Below are positions 16,115-25,968 of a stretch of DNA of 49,490 nt, in pieces. The notes under the pieces are model-generated. The model saw only the letters and a program-made list of their open reading frames with translations, was not told the origin of the DNA and made no database searches. The position numbers were made by a program, and so were the translations under genes. Source of the stretch: a virus; the IMG/VR virus record IMGVR_UViG_3300028394_000109, positions 1-49,490 of that record, one strand, 5' to 3'. Position 1 is the first letter of the stretch, and the number at the start of each line of letters is the position of its first letter.

Positions 16115-19100
16115 TTAAAATCTACAAAGTTTATGTTGTTTATTGTTACCCCAATAGGTAGTAAGGAGGTTGCTTGCGCTAAAATATTATTTATAATATT
16201 ATTACGAAAATCAATATTAGTAATATTTAAGTTCTTAATATATATATCAATAAGCTTACTTGAATTAGTTTGTGAAAATTTAAAAAATCTTTCTATCTGT
16301 TCAAGATTATTACGCTGACCTGCTGGCATTGATAACACTAACTGATCAATTTTCTTACCTAATAATGTAAGAGCAGCAACTATATCATTAGATACCGGTC
16401 GATTATATATTAAAAGATTCTTTATTCTAAAATCTTTAGTATAGTAATATCCTGGTTGTCTAAGATATGTTGCAAGATCAATACCATTAAAGAATCCTGT
16501 AGTTCCAATAAATAAATCATCGTTAAATATATTTTGTATTTTATATTTACCAGGTGTTACATTTACTGTTTTATAACTAACTCCATTTACAAATAATGTA
16601 ATGTTACCTTGTAAAGAATCAAATCTATATGTCAGAGTATGATAACCTGTATCAATATTTGATGTATCAAAATTAATACTAGTGTCTAATATATCTTCGC
16701 TTGATAGATAATTAGTTAATGTTAATTCAAAGCTAATATTTTTAGGCTTATATATATTATTAAAGTAGTTATAATTAGTTTGAGTATATCTTCTTGCCGT
16801 TAAGCTGTTATATTCACTATACTTACCTGTACCGCTTAATTTAGCAAATCCGGCTGATGCGTTACCAGAAGTGATGTACTTAATAACATTTAAATTATTA
16901 TTAGTGTCTGCTACTAAGTTGGTAACATATGTATTAGTTGAAGTAGAAGTGTATTCTTTACCAAAATCAATATTTAAAACTTTACCGCCAGCCGATAATG
17001 CTGGTATATAAGCTGATAAAGGATAAGAAGATACAAACTGCCTTAACGTAGTATATACACTAATCTTATTATTATGTCCTATATAAATATTTTTATTACT
17101 ATCTATGTTAAAGTCAGTAATTCCAGCCTGACTAATAAGAAATACCTCAGATTCATTATTGAGCAAATTATGCTTTATAAGATTTACATCGCGTATTGTA
17201 TAATATATATAATTTGAACCATATCCCTCATACTTTAACTTTTCACCGGGCAAGTATAGTAAAGTATCATTATATCTAATTAAACTTTTTGCATAATCAT
17301 ACTTTGTATCTTTATATTTGTCAAACGGTACAGCATTTGTTACATTAGTAGGTTGCAATGTCTTAAGATTGACCTCTATACAGCTACCTGAACTCGAAGT
17401 TAAAAATGTAATTCTATCTGCTTCTTGTAAATAATTAATATAATTATTAAGATTAGGGATTGTTTCTAATTTTATTTTATTTGCTTGTGCATTTAGCTTA
17501 TATATTTCGCCCGCAGAACACACTACAAAAAAGTCTTGTAGCGGTTCATATATAATAATATCTTTTATATCTGAATTAAATACACTGGTTGTTATTAAAG
17601 TATAATCGCTATTATATACATATAAAGTCTTACCACTATATGTATATATAAACGGCGTTATAATTTGATTATTTCTAACGCCAAACCCCGCGTTAGTTTT
17701 ATTACCAAGGAGTTGAAATCCATAATCTTTATTAGGTTGAATATATATATCAAACGATATTGTAAATTGGTTAGTTTGATTTACTTCCGCTGCAATTAAA
17801 TATTTGCTATAGTTTGTACCATCGTATACTACCTCTGTATCCGTATACGCTGTTTGAACATTGTTTATATCATATATAAATGGGAACCCGCTAACGATAG
17901 GGTTACTATTATTAATAAAATTATTAATATCTGCTTCGCCTAAGCGTTCGTATTTATATGACGCATTAGGTTCTATTGCTAATGAGCTTTTATAATCTAT
18001 TATTGGAGTATCTATATTTGTATTCTCATCATAATATCTATCAACCCACAAACCAGCTGATCCGGGATTATCAGCCGATAACCAAGTGCACATGTATCTA
18101 CCATTATTATTCTGTGTACTATACTTTTGATTTATATAAATTTTGTCTGATACAAATGGTGACGTACCTCCTAAGCTTCCATTTTGCACAAAATCTGTGT
18201 CATTTATATTAAGTTTATCATATGGATATATACTAGATGGTGCTTTAAAAAATGTATCTGTACCGTTCTGTATTATTATATCTTTATTATAAAAAACATA
18301 ATTTAATGCTATCTTACTATTTCCTCCCTCCTGATTATTGCCTGTAAATATATTAGTATATTCACGGAAATCTACATCAGGATGATTTACATTACCTATA
18401 AGCATGTTTGTACCACTCTTTATATAATTTTTCTCTGAACGTTGATTGTTTAATGTAATATAATTTAAATCAAAAGAACTTAAACAAGTATTATAATTAG
18501 TATGTAGTAAATACTGTGACTTTAAGTCATAAACACTTTTTTCCTCGTTAGCTATTAAATCATTTAAACGTTTAGTATCATACGTTATCCAACTTGTTCC
18601 TGTTTTATACTGTATATCTTTATAGTTATAATCTATTTTAATTAGACTACTAACTCTAGAAATTGTCTGCCCTGCTTTAACAGGACTAAAAAATAGTTTA
18701 TCGTTATCATATATTAAGACGCGCGTATCACCACTACTAATATTTTTATATAATGTTAAATATCCTATATCATCTATTTCATACGTAAACATGTCATTTC
18801 TTTCGTATGTTATCGTTCGTGGATCACTTTCATAATTATAAAAACAAATCCTATTACTAGTATAATTTAAATAGTAATCTGCTGTTCCGTTATTATGTTT
18901 TATTCTGACATATTTACCGTTTATAAACTCTAATTCAAAAATAGCGCTATTATCAAAAATATTAACAGGTATAGTATATATACCTGCTGGTTTAATATCA
19001 TTGCTATATGATGAATTGCTCTGCTTAAATGTATATAAATACTTGTTAAATTGTAAATTTCTAGATGAACTTAAACTCGCAAAAATTAATGACGTTGTTA

Positions 19101-19347
19101 ACGTATTAATTGTGTTTTCTTTTGTAAGTATTTTAAAGACATCACTAATACTCTTTTTACCTGTTAAATAATGTGATGTATAGTTATTTATAGAACTATC
19201 ATAGATTCCAGACAGTGCATCTATCTCTGTAAATTTAAACCCACTATCATAAGAGATACTTCTTTGATTATAAGTAAAAAATGGATCGCTATATACAGCA
19301 GAAGGCGTATATATAGATGCAACGCTATATTTTTGAAGAGTAGTCAC
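16111..19347 (-). CDS. Large virion protein with propeller-like and LamG-like regions
   Basis: 1078 residues, GTG start supported by ATTAAATA 6 nt upstream. Residues about 560-800 contain propeller-like strands (LLYLPGE, DSNKNIYIGHNNKISVY). From about 870 to 995 there is a LamG/ConA-like sandwich: DTGYHTLTYRFDSLQGNITL followed by FVNGV, and KDFRIKNLLIYNRPVS near its end. The last 80 residues are helical. Such LamG domains in phage appendages are usually adhesive or trimerising. It lies downstream of the tailspike gene after a 153-bp gap. Probably a side-fibre or outer baseplate component; the exact role is not known. Confidence 0.62.
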   Translation of the reverse strand: MTTLQKYSVASIYTPSAVYSDPFFTYNQRSISYDSGFKFTEIDALSGIYDSSINNYTSHYLTGKKSISDVFKILTKENTINTLTTSLIFASLSSSRNLQFNKYLYTFKQSNSSYSNDIKPAGIYTIPVNIFDNSAIFELEFINGKYVRIKHNNGTADYYLNYTSNRICFYNYESDPRTITYERNDMFTYEIDDIGYLTLYKNISSGDTRVLIYDNDKLFFSPVKAGQTISRVSSLIKIDYNYKDIQYKTGTSWITYDTKRLNDLIANEEKSVYDLKSQYLLHTNYNTCLSSFDLNYITLNNQRSEKNYIKSGTNMLIGNVNHPDVDFREYTNIFTGNNQEGGNSKIALNYVFYNKDIIIQNGTDTFFKAPSSIYPYDKLNINDTDFVQNGSLGGTSPFVSDKIYINQKYSTQNNNGRYMCTWLSADNPGSAGLWVDRYYDENTNIDTPIIDYKSSLAIEPNASYKYERLGEADINNFINNSNPIVSGFPFIYDINNVQTAYTDTEVVYDGTNYSKYLIAAEVNQTNQFTISFDIYIQPNKDYGFQLLGNKTNAGFGVRNNQIITPFIYTYSGKTLYVYNSDYTLITTSVFNSDIKDIIIYEPLQDFFVVCSAGEIYKLNAQANKIKLETIPNLNNYINYLQEADRITFLTSSSGSCIEVNLKTLQPTNVTNAVPFDKYKDTKYDYAKSLIRYNDTLLYLPGEKLKYEGYGSNYIYYTIRDVNLIKHNLLNNESEVFLISQAGITDFNIDSNKNIYIGHNNKISVYTTLRQFVSSYPLSAYIPALSAGGKVLNIDFGKEYTSTSTNTYVTNLVADTNNNLNVIKYITSGNASAGFAKLSGTGKYSEYNSLTARRYTQTNYNYFNNIYKPKNISFELTLTNYLSSEDILDTSINFDTSNIDTGYHTLTYRFDSLQGNITLFVNGVSYKTVNVTPGKYKIQNIFNDDLFIGTTGFFNGIDLATYLRQPGYYYTKDFRIKNLLIYNRPVSNDIVAALTLLGKKIDQLVLSMPAGQRNNLEQIERFFKFSQTNSSKLIDIYIKNLNITNIDFRNNIINNILAQATSLLPIGVTINNINFVDFK

Positions 19348-19353
19348 TTTAAT

Positions 19354-19361
19354 TATTTAAT
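19354..19361 (-). promoter_or_regulatory. Late-type promoter element for the 1078-residue gene
   Basis: ATTAAATA on the minus strand, ending 6 nt before the GTG at 19347. The rest of the 153-bp gap (19348-19500) holds only a weak long-loop inverted repeat (GTACTCTAT at 19383 and ATAGAGTAC at 19455). Confidence 0.55.
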
Positions 19362-19500
19362 AACTAAAACCTAAAACACAGGGTACTCTATAAATTATAA
19401 GATAGAATAAACTTATAATAAATTTAACTTTACAAAGCTGGATGCAGGATCTCGATAGAGTACATTAAGAGTAATGATATTATATGAGTATACAGTTAGG

Positions 19501-22353
19501 TTAGGAATACGGAGTGCATAGTACCTTGTATGCAGTCCCGGTCGAGTCATACAAGGTGATAAATCCAGTGGCGCTCAGTCCCGGAACGGCAGAGAAAGCG
19601 TTGTCGGTGGTGAGTTTGCCCTTAATTGAATTACTTACATAGACACTACCGCCTGCTGAAAGAGAACCTTTTAACGTAATTGCTGAAAATGATGGACTAT
19701 CAGTCGTTCCCAGCCCAATATTAGTACGTGCACCTGATGCTGTCGGTGAGCCAGTACCTCCTGCTGATAACGGTAATATGTATGTATCTGCTGGAATAGT
19801 ATCAGTACTAATCATTAAGGAGTTTCCGCGTCTCCACAGCGTTCCGGGTGCTCCTAAACCGGGATCGGCAGTTAGAATAGCAGCAAGCGATAGATTAATA
19901 GAGTTACTACAAAGTGATACGGTAGTGGTTCTATTTGGTCTTAAATACATAGGTTTATTCTCAGCTGTTCCAATGCATAAACTATCTGCGTTTCCTGCTC
20001 CATCGATATAATTATTACTTCCTGGTGCCGCAAACATTTGTAGAACAGAATCATCAGACCCTATTACAGGATAGCTATATATTAATGTATTATGCCGCAT
20101 ACCTCTTAATACTAAAGTCTTTACTGCGGCAATTGATACATTACCCGTTCTACTTTCAAAAGATCCATCAGTGAGAAAACTAACACGATCATCCAAGCGA
20201 GGGACATTAGAATATTTGCCTATAGCAGATCCTAATAAACTGCCTACTATATTATAAGCTGTATTTGTTTTATTAAAATATGCCCATGTAGAGGAACCGA
20301 TATGTAAACCAAGTTCAATCATATCACTATCTACATTTAATACTCCTGCATTATTACCAGGAAGATAAACACCTCCTCCAGTGTATGCAGCATTACCAGA
20401 TAATCCAGTTAATGCAAATGTATTGATATCTATAGCACTAATAGATGCATTAGTCACATTTGCATTAGTATTCCCTTGAACTCCAGTAATTGTTACCTTA
20501 TCACCAGTAGATCTTCCGTGACCAGATGCTGTTACAAACATGGTAGAGGTGTTTGTGACGTTAGTAATTGCTGTGGTGTATTTACCTGCCTGAAAAACCG
20601 GTATATTTACCCCATTACAATTTACAAATTGTGCTCCGTTGACTGCATCTTCTGCCTGAAATGCTTGAATATTAGTTCCTTGACAATTTTTAGCATAGAG
20701 TGCAGGATAATAATCCCCATTACTGTCCTTTGCCCATTGGTATCTGTTAATAAATGATGAAACTATTTGATTCGCTGAAAAATTATAACATGTATATAAA
20801 CTTATTCCTGGACCACGAGTAATACCCTCAACGTTTAAGTATCCTACATCGATAGAACCTCCGTTAATTTCGGTCACAAATCCTCTTAGACTACATTCAT
20901 AAACTCCTAACCATTCAATTACCCCTCTTTGCGCACATGAAAATCTTAATCCACTACTGTATGCGTTATAGTCTCTATTACCCCTAATACTTATGTTATT
21001 GATATATGCATTAAATGTATTTGCAGCACCAGGACCGTGTGATTCATTAGATAACATATACACTACATATTTTTCAAAAGCAGTTGCAACATTATTTTTA
21101 AAGTTAATAAATACATGTTTGTTTTCTCCTATTAACCCAACTCCACCGTAAATATACCAAGTATCTGAAGTGTAATAAATAGTGCTTACACAAGATTTTG
21201 CAGGAAAATATATAGTTCCAAGACGAAGAGGGGTACCCTGACCTTTTATATATACTACCGCATTAGGCGGAATAGCCTGTATTAAACCGGGAGAAGCGAT
21301 GGTAATAGTTCCTGGTGCAGATACTCCAGCGGTCACAGTATATTCATAGCTGTCACTATTAAAGGTAATAATATCACCAACAAGAACATTGCCAGTACCT
21401 GCGATAACAGGAATAGAAGTCGTACCTGCTGCAAATCCCACTGCTGTAGTAGTATATTCTGTTCCATTTCCTTTAAGTGGTGGAGGAGTTTCCCCAGACC
21501 ATGTACCGGTGATAGGCTTAGGATTATCTCCATCTAAATAACGTGGTAACGAATTGTATGCAGATTTAAGAGCAGATAAACAGTCGACAGCCGTAGCACC
21601 TGCATTAAAATCATCAGAAGTCGGCAATGCTCCAAAATTCAATACATTTCTAGGACCTGTGTAAAATGCATAATCTGATGTAGCATCTTCTGGATTTTCA
21701 TAATCGACAAAAGAACCTTCACTAAATTCAATTACCGTATTTGATACATATGTGGATAAAGGAAATCCTGAAGGAATTCTAAAACCCCCTTGTGACAGTT
21801 CTGCAACAGCAGGAATTGATGGAGTAAGTTGTGCATATTGTAATGCCTTTTTCAATGCATCCATTCTAGCAACATTAGTATCAGCAGACGATTCGAATTT
21901 TTTGACATTGTTACCTTGTTTCAATAATACATATCCATACTCCGGAGGATTAAAGTCTGATACCCACTCATTCAATCCATTACTATTTAAACTTGGAGAT
22001 GCATATGGTATGTTTATAACTTTACTAGAAGCTCCATTAATAGTAGCAGCACCAGCATATAAAGTAGCATAATTGGTAGTATTTAACAGACCATTAACAT
22101 CTGAAAATATTAATGTATTTCCATTAGGATAACTAGCAGGGCTAGGTAAAGTATATATTCTAGGTTGTGTTAATGTTGCAGTTAATCTTGCTATAGTAGT
22201 ACCAGCAGCAATAGTTGCATTAGCATCTCCAAGGTTTTGTATTTTAATAGGAAGTAGCCCGAGTCTGGTTTGTCCCCATGCTTGATCACTACTAGTTGGT
22301 GTTAGACCTTCGACAAAAAGTCTATCTGCTTCTGGTTTTAAGTATGTACTCAT
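19501..22353 (-). CDS. Tailspike/tail fibre with pectate-lyase-like beta-helix
   Basis: 950 residues. Residues 1-130 form an adaptor-like start, with the sequence WGQTRLGLLPIKIQNLGD. From about 390 to 620 there are stacked short beta-strand repeats (NAYINNISIRGNRDYNAYSS, INGGSIDVGYLNVEG, YAKNCQGTNIQAFQA) typical of right-handed parallel beta-helix spikes that bind or cleave polysaccharide. Near 870 the fibre motif AGGTGSPTASGARTNIGLGT occurs, followed by a short C-terminal domain. Base composition is visibly richer in G+C than the neighbours, most strongly in the last 120 bases, suggesting acquisition by recombination. Its start overlaps the previous gene's stop. Catalytic residues were not identified. 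Confidence 0.75.
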   Translation of the reverse strand: MSTYLKPEADRLFVEGLTPTSSDQAWGQTRLGLLPIKIQNLGDANATIAAGTTIARLTATLTQPRIYTLPSPASYPNGNTLIFSDVNGLLNTTNYATLYAGAATINGASSKVINIPYASPSLNSNGLNEWVSDFNPPEYGYVLLKQGNNVKKFESSADTNVARMDALKKALQYAQLTPSIPAVAELSQGGFRIPSGFPLSTYVSNTVIEFSEGSFVDYENPEDATSDYAFYTGPRNVLNFGALPTSDDFNAGATAVDCLSALKSAYNSLPRYLDGDNPKPITGTWSGETPPPLKGNGTEYTTTAVGFAAGTTSIPVIAGTGNVLVGDIITFNSDSYEYTVTAGVSAPGTITIASPGLIQAIPPNAVVYIKGQGTPLRLGTIYFPAKSCVSTIYYTSDTWYIYGGVGLIGENKHVFINFKNNVATAFEKYVVYMLSNESHGPGAANTFNAYINNISIRGNRDYNAYSSGLRFSCAQRGVIEWLGVYECSLRGFVTEINGGSIDVGYLNVEGITRGPGISLYTCYNFSANQIVSSFINRYQWAKDSNGDYYPALYAKNCQGTNIQAFQAEDAVNGAQFVNCNGVNIPVFQAGKYTTAITNVTNTSTMFVTASGHGRSTGDKVTITGVQGNTNANVTNASISAIDINTFALTGLSGNAAYTGGGVYLPGNNAGVLNVDSDMIELGLHIGSSTWAYFNKTNTAYNIVGSLLGSAIGKYSNVPRLDDRVSFLTDGSFESRTGNVSIAAVKTLVLRGMRHNTLIYSYPVIGSDDSVLQMFAAPGSNNYIDGAGNADSLCIGTAENKPMYLRPNRTTTVSLCSNSINLSLAAILTADPGLGAPGTLWRRGNSLMISTDTIPADTYILPLSAGGTGSPTASGARTNIGLGTTDSPSFSAITLKGSLSAGGSVYVSNSIKGKLTTDNAFSAVPGLSATGFITLYDSTGTAYKVLCTPYS

Positions 22354-22994
22354 TGAATTTTAGTTTGTATTTTTAAATTAGTCGTAGGACTATAAATGAT
22401 TTGCTCATAGGATGGACTATAAAGAAATTGATAACCATTATCCGGATTTATTAATTCAATACTAGTTGGCAACTGTAGAATACTGACGTATGTTTGTTTA
22501 TTTATCTTGCCTTCTAAGTTAACAAATGTATTATTAGTAGATAAAGGAGATATCTGACTGCTTATTATACTCAATTCACCGATTTCATCATAATATGATG
22601 AATTATATATATTAAGAGGCTGTATAAATAGAGTTTTACTACCGTCTTTAAATGTAATTAAAAACTGTACCGTTATAGGCTTATTAAAATTTGCCGTATC
22701 ATTAGAATATGTATTTGTATACATACTCATTATTGTCCCGCCAGTCTTATTAAAAAGAACTTCATTAAAGATACTTTTATTTTTATAATCGTATATTAAA
22801 TCCTTTTTTATATGTATATTATTAGCCGAGTCTCCGTAATTAATAATAAGATAAGTAGCATAATTACTCGTTTCATTTATACCAGTAAGTACAAAAGTGA
22901 TTGAAGTCTTACCTTTAACAGAGACCGTCGGCAGTATTTTCTGCATATCTCCTGTAGTACTCGTTAAATTGTAATATATACTAATATTTTTCAT
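22350..22994 (-). CDS. Hypothetical virion protein, beta-sandwich-like
   Basis: 214 residues, not recognised. It alternates hydrophobic and polar residues over the whole length (KTSITFVLTGINETSNYATY, PITVQFLITFKDGSKTLFIQ), as in Ig-like or similar beta-sandwich domains. Both ends overlap neighbours by 4 bases, so it is translated between the 985-residue protein and the tailspike and may connect the spike to the baseplate. That role is inferred from order only. Confidence 0.55.
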   Translation of the reverse strand: MKNISIYYNLTSTTGDMQKILPTVSVKGKTSITFVLTGINETSNYATYLIINYGDSANNIHIKKDLIYDYKNKSIFNEVLFNKTGGTIMSMYTNTYSNDTANFNKPITVQFLITFKDGSKTLFIQPLNIYNSSYYDEIGELSIISSQISPLSTNNTFVNLEGKINKQTYVSILQLPTSIELINPDNGYQFLYSPSYEQIIYSPTTNLKIQTKIQ

Positions 22995-25948
22995 ATTATG
23001 ATTTGATTTCCAGATAATGTATATGTACCCAAGTTAGATTTTATAGTTGCAAAAGTATAATTAACAAAATCTGACGTCCTTACAGTATTATTGTGATTAA
23101 AATATTTACAATCAATAAACGTGACAACTTTATTTTGATCTATATTAAAGCTGTAGTCGAGTAAGTGGAAAAGATTATTATTATCAGTGCATATATAGGT
23201 TAACTTATATATATCGTTTAATGAGTTATAAGTTATTATAGGTTTTTGAATTTTTACTATATTAAAGTTAGTATCGCTATTAAACACAGCAGATAAAGTA
23301 AACACACTTGATATAATAGGTATTTGAGAAGTAATTGGAAATATTTTCTCAGTAATATTATCAGTAATATTATATTGGTATATATCCGGTATAAAGATTT
23401 TATTATTATTATTATAAATTTTTATAATATTATCTGCAGTATTTTCTGTTATAAGACCTGTTGAAGACTGAATCCTCGGATACATAACACAGAATGTAAC
23501 TGTTTTATCTTTTTCGATAAATAATCTATTAGAAAAAGCTTGTAGAGTAGAGCTTGAGCTAATAGTATAAACTAGATTAGAAGTAGATGGTTTTTGGAAA
23601 CTTCCATCTTCATACAGAACTTTATCAAAAACAAGATAATTAGGAGTTTCTATACATATTGTATTATAAAAAATCTCTAAGTTTTTAGCTGCTGTATATA
23701 CTTCCGTTTGTACACCAGCATTATACTTACTAAACGTACTAGTAAGTGCAGTAGATAAAGGAATAGACAGTGTACTTGTGCCTTGCTGTATAAAAATACT
23801 ACCTTGGAGTCGATCTTTTACAGCTTGTGACTTTAATTCATTTACACCTGATAGAGTAGATAGAGTTGTAAGACCATAATCGTAAACTGTATTATTAAAA
23901 GGAATTTGATCTTTATAAATATTATCATTTGGTATCACTATTTCATCACTATAGTAACCACAGTTATACTCTTCAACATTAGCAGCAGATAAGACAGATC
24001 TTACATCATAAACAAAAGATGCAGTTAAACTCGGTGTTATAGATAGATCTATTGCCCGGGTTACAGGATTTAAACTCGAAACACCTGCTTCAGCTAATTC
24101 ATTATAGTAATAAGTACCGTTACCATAATCATCTGGCCACAAAGTAGCATAACTATCAGGCAATGCCATATTATCTGCGAACGTAAACTCACCCCCGTCT
24201 TTAATTTTAGGTATTATATTTCTCGAGTTCTGTATTAATTCTGTATATGGTGTAAATTCTCTAAAGAATAAAGTAAGATAAGATGAACTAAGAGATGAAA
24301 ATCCACTAGCACTTAAACTATTAGTAGTAATAGTAGATAGACCGCTTCTAAAAGTATTACCAACTACAGAGGCAGTACTATAGTTAAAATTTATACCTTC
24401 TACTTCATCGCGAAATACGTGACCATCTAACAGTAAACTCTTAATAGCTTCATCTTCTAAAGTTTCTACAGATTTAAAAGTGTGTCCTAATTTATCCTTA
24501 AATAGTGCATAACTATTACCATATATATCATACTGTAATGCAGTTATATAGCCTTTATTATATAAATCACTAAAGTTTAAATTTATATCATTTGTTATAG
24601 ATTGAGTATATGATTGCTCAGAAGCATAATAAGGTGCAAATGTTTGATCGCTACTGTTTATTTTAGGAGTACCACTCGCAAATCCACTCGATACGTTTTT
24701 TACATCAAATCTATAATCATAAATATATACTAAAGGATAATCTAATTGGTTATTAATAGTTACGTTACCATATTTATTTGGATCTGGAAATATATAAATT
24801 TTGTTAGGTTCAAGCTTAGTATAATCAATACTATATGTAAAATTATTAGCATTTAACTGAAATATACCTTGACTGTCTGTATTAAAAAATAAACCTAAAT
24901 TTCTGAGCAATATCGCTTCGTTAGACTGTACTGTAGCTGTATTTGCTTGCTGTAAATTATTAATATTATTAAAAGGCGTCTCCGCTCTAACTAATATACC
25001 TGTAACAGTGGTGTTATTACTAGTATCTATATAATGTAGATCTGCACCCAAATATTTCTCGAGAAGTTTCTTTCTATATACAATAACATCACTTGTAGAT
25101 ATTCCACTTATGTCATTATTTTGTAGTAAAGCTAACGGATTATCAGTATTACATATTGCGTCAAACTTTAACGTAACGTTTACTATTAGAGGTATTTCAT
25201 TTAAAAATGCAGTACTACCAAATATTTGCTGGTAACTATCACTTAAAAATAAAGCTGTATCTACTTCATTTATATTTGAAGTATAGTAATTTATTCTTTG
25301 CAGGCTTGTTTCTGTAGATTTAGGTAGATTTGGAATATCAAAGTAATTACCGTATACATCTACATATTCGAGTATATCAATATTAAGAGACTCTCTTATA
25401 CTTGCTAACGATTTACCTAGATCAGAATATTGCGGTTGATCTTGAGCTGCAAATAGGTAATTGTATATACTATCAAATAATCCCTTCTCAATTGATGTAG
25501 AACTACCTTTTATTTTATTTCTATCAATAACGTACTTTGCATCATCACGCTTTGATTTATAAAAGAGAATAATTTGTCTAATTTTGTCTGTAAAGAAAGG
25601 TATTGCTACGTCTAAATCAGCTGGATCATCAAAGTTAATAGTAGATAAAAATTTACGTTCTTGGTTTGTTGCGTATGTTAGAACAATCTCTTTTAAGAAC
25701 TCTACATAATACTCAACAAAACTTTTTTGTTCTGTTGTGCTACTGTTGTTCTTTATTTTCGACCAATCTTTTAAATATGATATATAAAAGTTATTATACT
25801 CTTCAGGAGTATAATCTACACGCGTTATTGTTATAAACTGTAAAAATGAATAAGGACTACTATTATCTGCAGCAGCTGATTTATCTACATCTGGATTAGT
25901 AATCGAGTTACTAATTATAGCAGAATTATATGTTATTACTGATGACAT
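22991..25948 (-). CDS. Large baseplate-region virion protein (possible wedge component)
   Basis: 985 residues, unrecognised. N-terminal half is mixed (TPEEYNNFYISYLKDWSKIK near 50-70; helices to about 230), the rest is beta-rich with many Asn, Ser and Thr. It lies two genes after gp6 in an order recalling T4 6-7-8, and its size is close to T4 gp7 (1032 residues), which makes a wedge or wedge-peripheral role plausible, but I see no direct motif. AATAAATA lies 6 nt before the ATG. It overlaps the next gene by 4 bases. Confidence 0.55.
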   Translation of the reverse strand: MSSVITYNSAIISNSITNPDVDKSAAADNSSPYSFLQFITITRVDYTPEEYNNFYISYLKDWSKIKNNSSTTEQKSFVEYYVEFLKEIVLTYATNQERKFLSTINFDDPADLDVAIPFFTDKIRQIILFYKSKRDDAKYVIDRNKIKGSSTSIEKGLFDSIYNYLFAAQDQPQYSDLGKSLASIRESLNIDILEYVDVYGNYFDIPNLPKSTETSLQRINYYTSNINEVDTALFLSDSYQQIFGSTAFLNEIPLIVNVTLKFDAICNTDNPLALLQNNDISGISTSDVIVYRKKLLEKYLGADLHYIDTSNNTTVTGILVRAETPFNNINNLQQANTATVQSNEAILLRNLGLFFNTDSQGIFQLNANNFTYSIDYTKLEPNKIYIFPDPNKYGNVTINNQLDYPLVYIYDYRFDVKNVSSGFASGTPKINSSDQTFAPYYASEQSYTQSITNDINLNFSDLYNKGYITALQYDIYGNSYALFKDKLGHTFKSVETLEDEAIKSLLLDGHVFRDEVEGINFNYSTASVVGNTFRSGLSTITTNSLSASGFSSLSSSYLTLFFREFTPYTELIQNSRNIIPKIKDGGEFTFADNMALPDSYATLWPDDYGNGTYYYNELAEAGVSSLNPVTRAIDLSITPSLTASFVYDVRSVLSAANVEEYNCGYYSDEIVIPNDNIYKDQIPFNNTVYDYGLTTLSTLSGVNELKSQAVKDRLQGSIFIQQGTSTLSIPLSTALTSTFSKYNAGVQTEVYTAAKNLEIFYNTICIETPNYLVFDKVLYEDGSFQKPSTSNLVYTISSSSTLQAFSNRLFIEKDKTVTFCVMYPRIQSSTGLITENTADNIIKIYNNNNKIFIPDIYQYNITDNITEKIFPITSQIPIISSVFTLSAVFNSDTNFNIVKIQKPIITYNSLNDIYKLTYICTDNNNLFHLLDYSFNIDQNKVVTFIDCKYFNHNNTVRTSDFVNYTFATIKSNLGTYTLSGNQIII

Positions 25949-25954
25949 TTAATT

Positions 25955-25962
25955 TATTTATT
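25955..25962 (-). promoter_or_regulatory. Late-type promoter element for the 25948 gene
   Basis: AATAAATA on the minus strand, ending 6 nt before the ATG. Confidence 0.5.
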
Positions 25963-25968
25963 CATTCA

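Noticed and set aside
19413-19550. A 45-codon minus-strand frame (starting MTRPGLHTRYYALRIPN) running from the tailspike end across the gap
   Set aside because: It overlaps the spike in another frame, has no promoter box or coupling geometry and no recognised similarity; it could be a remnant of a replaced fibre end, but there is not enough support.
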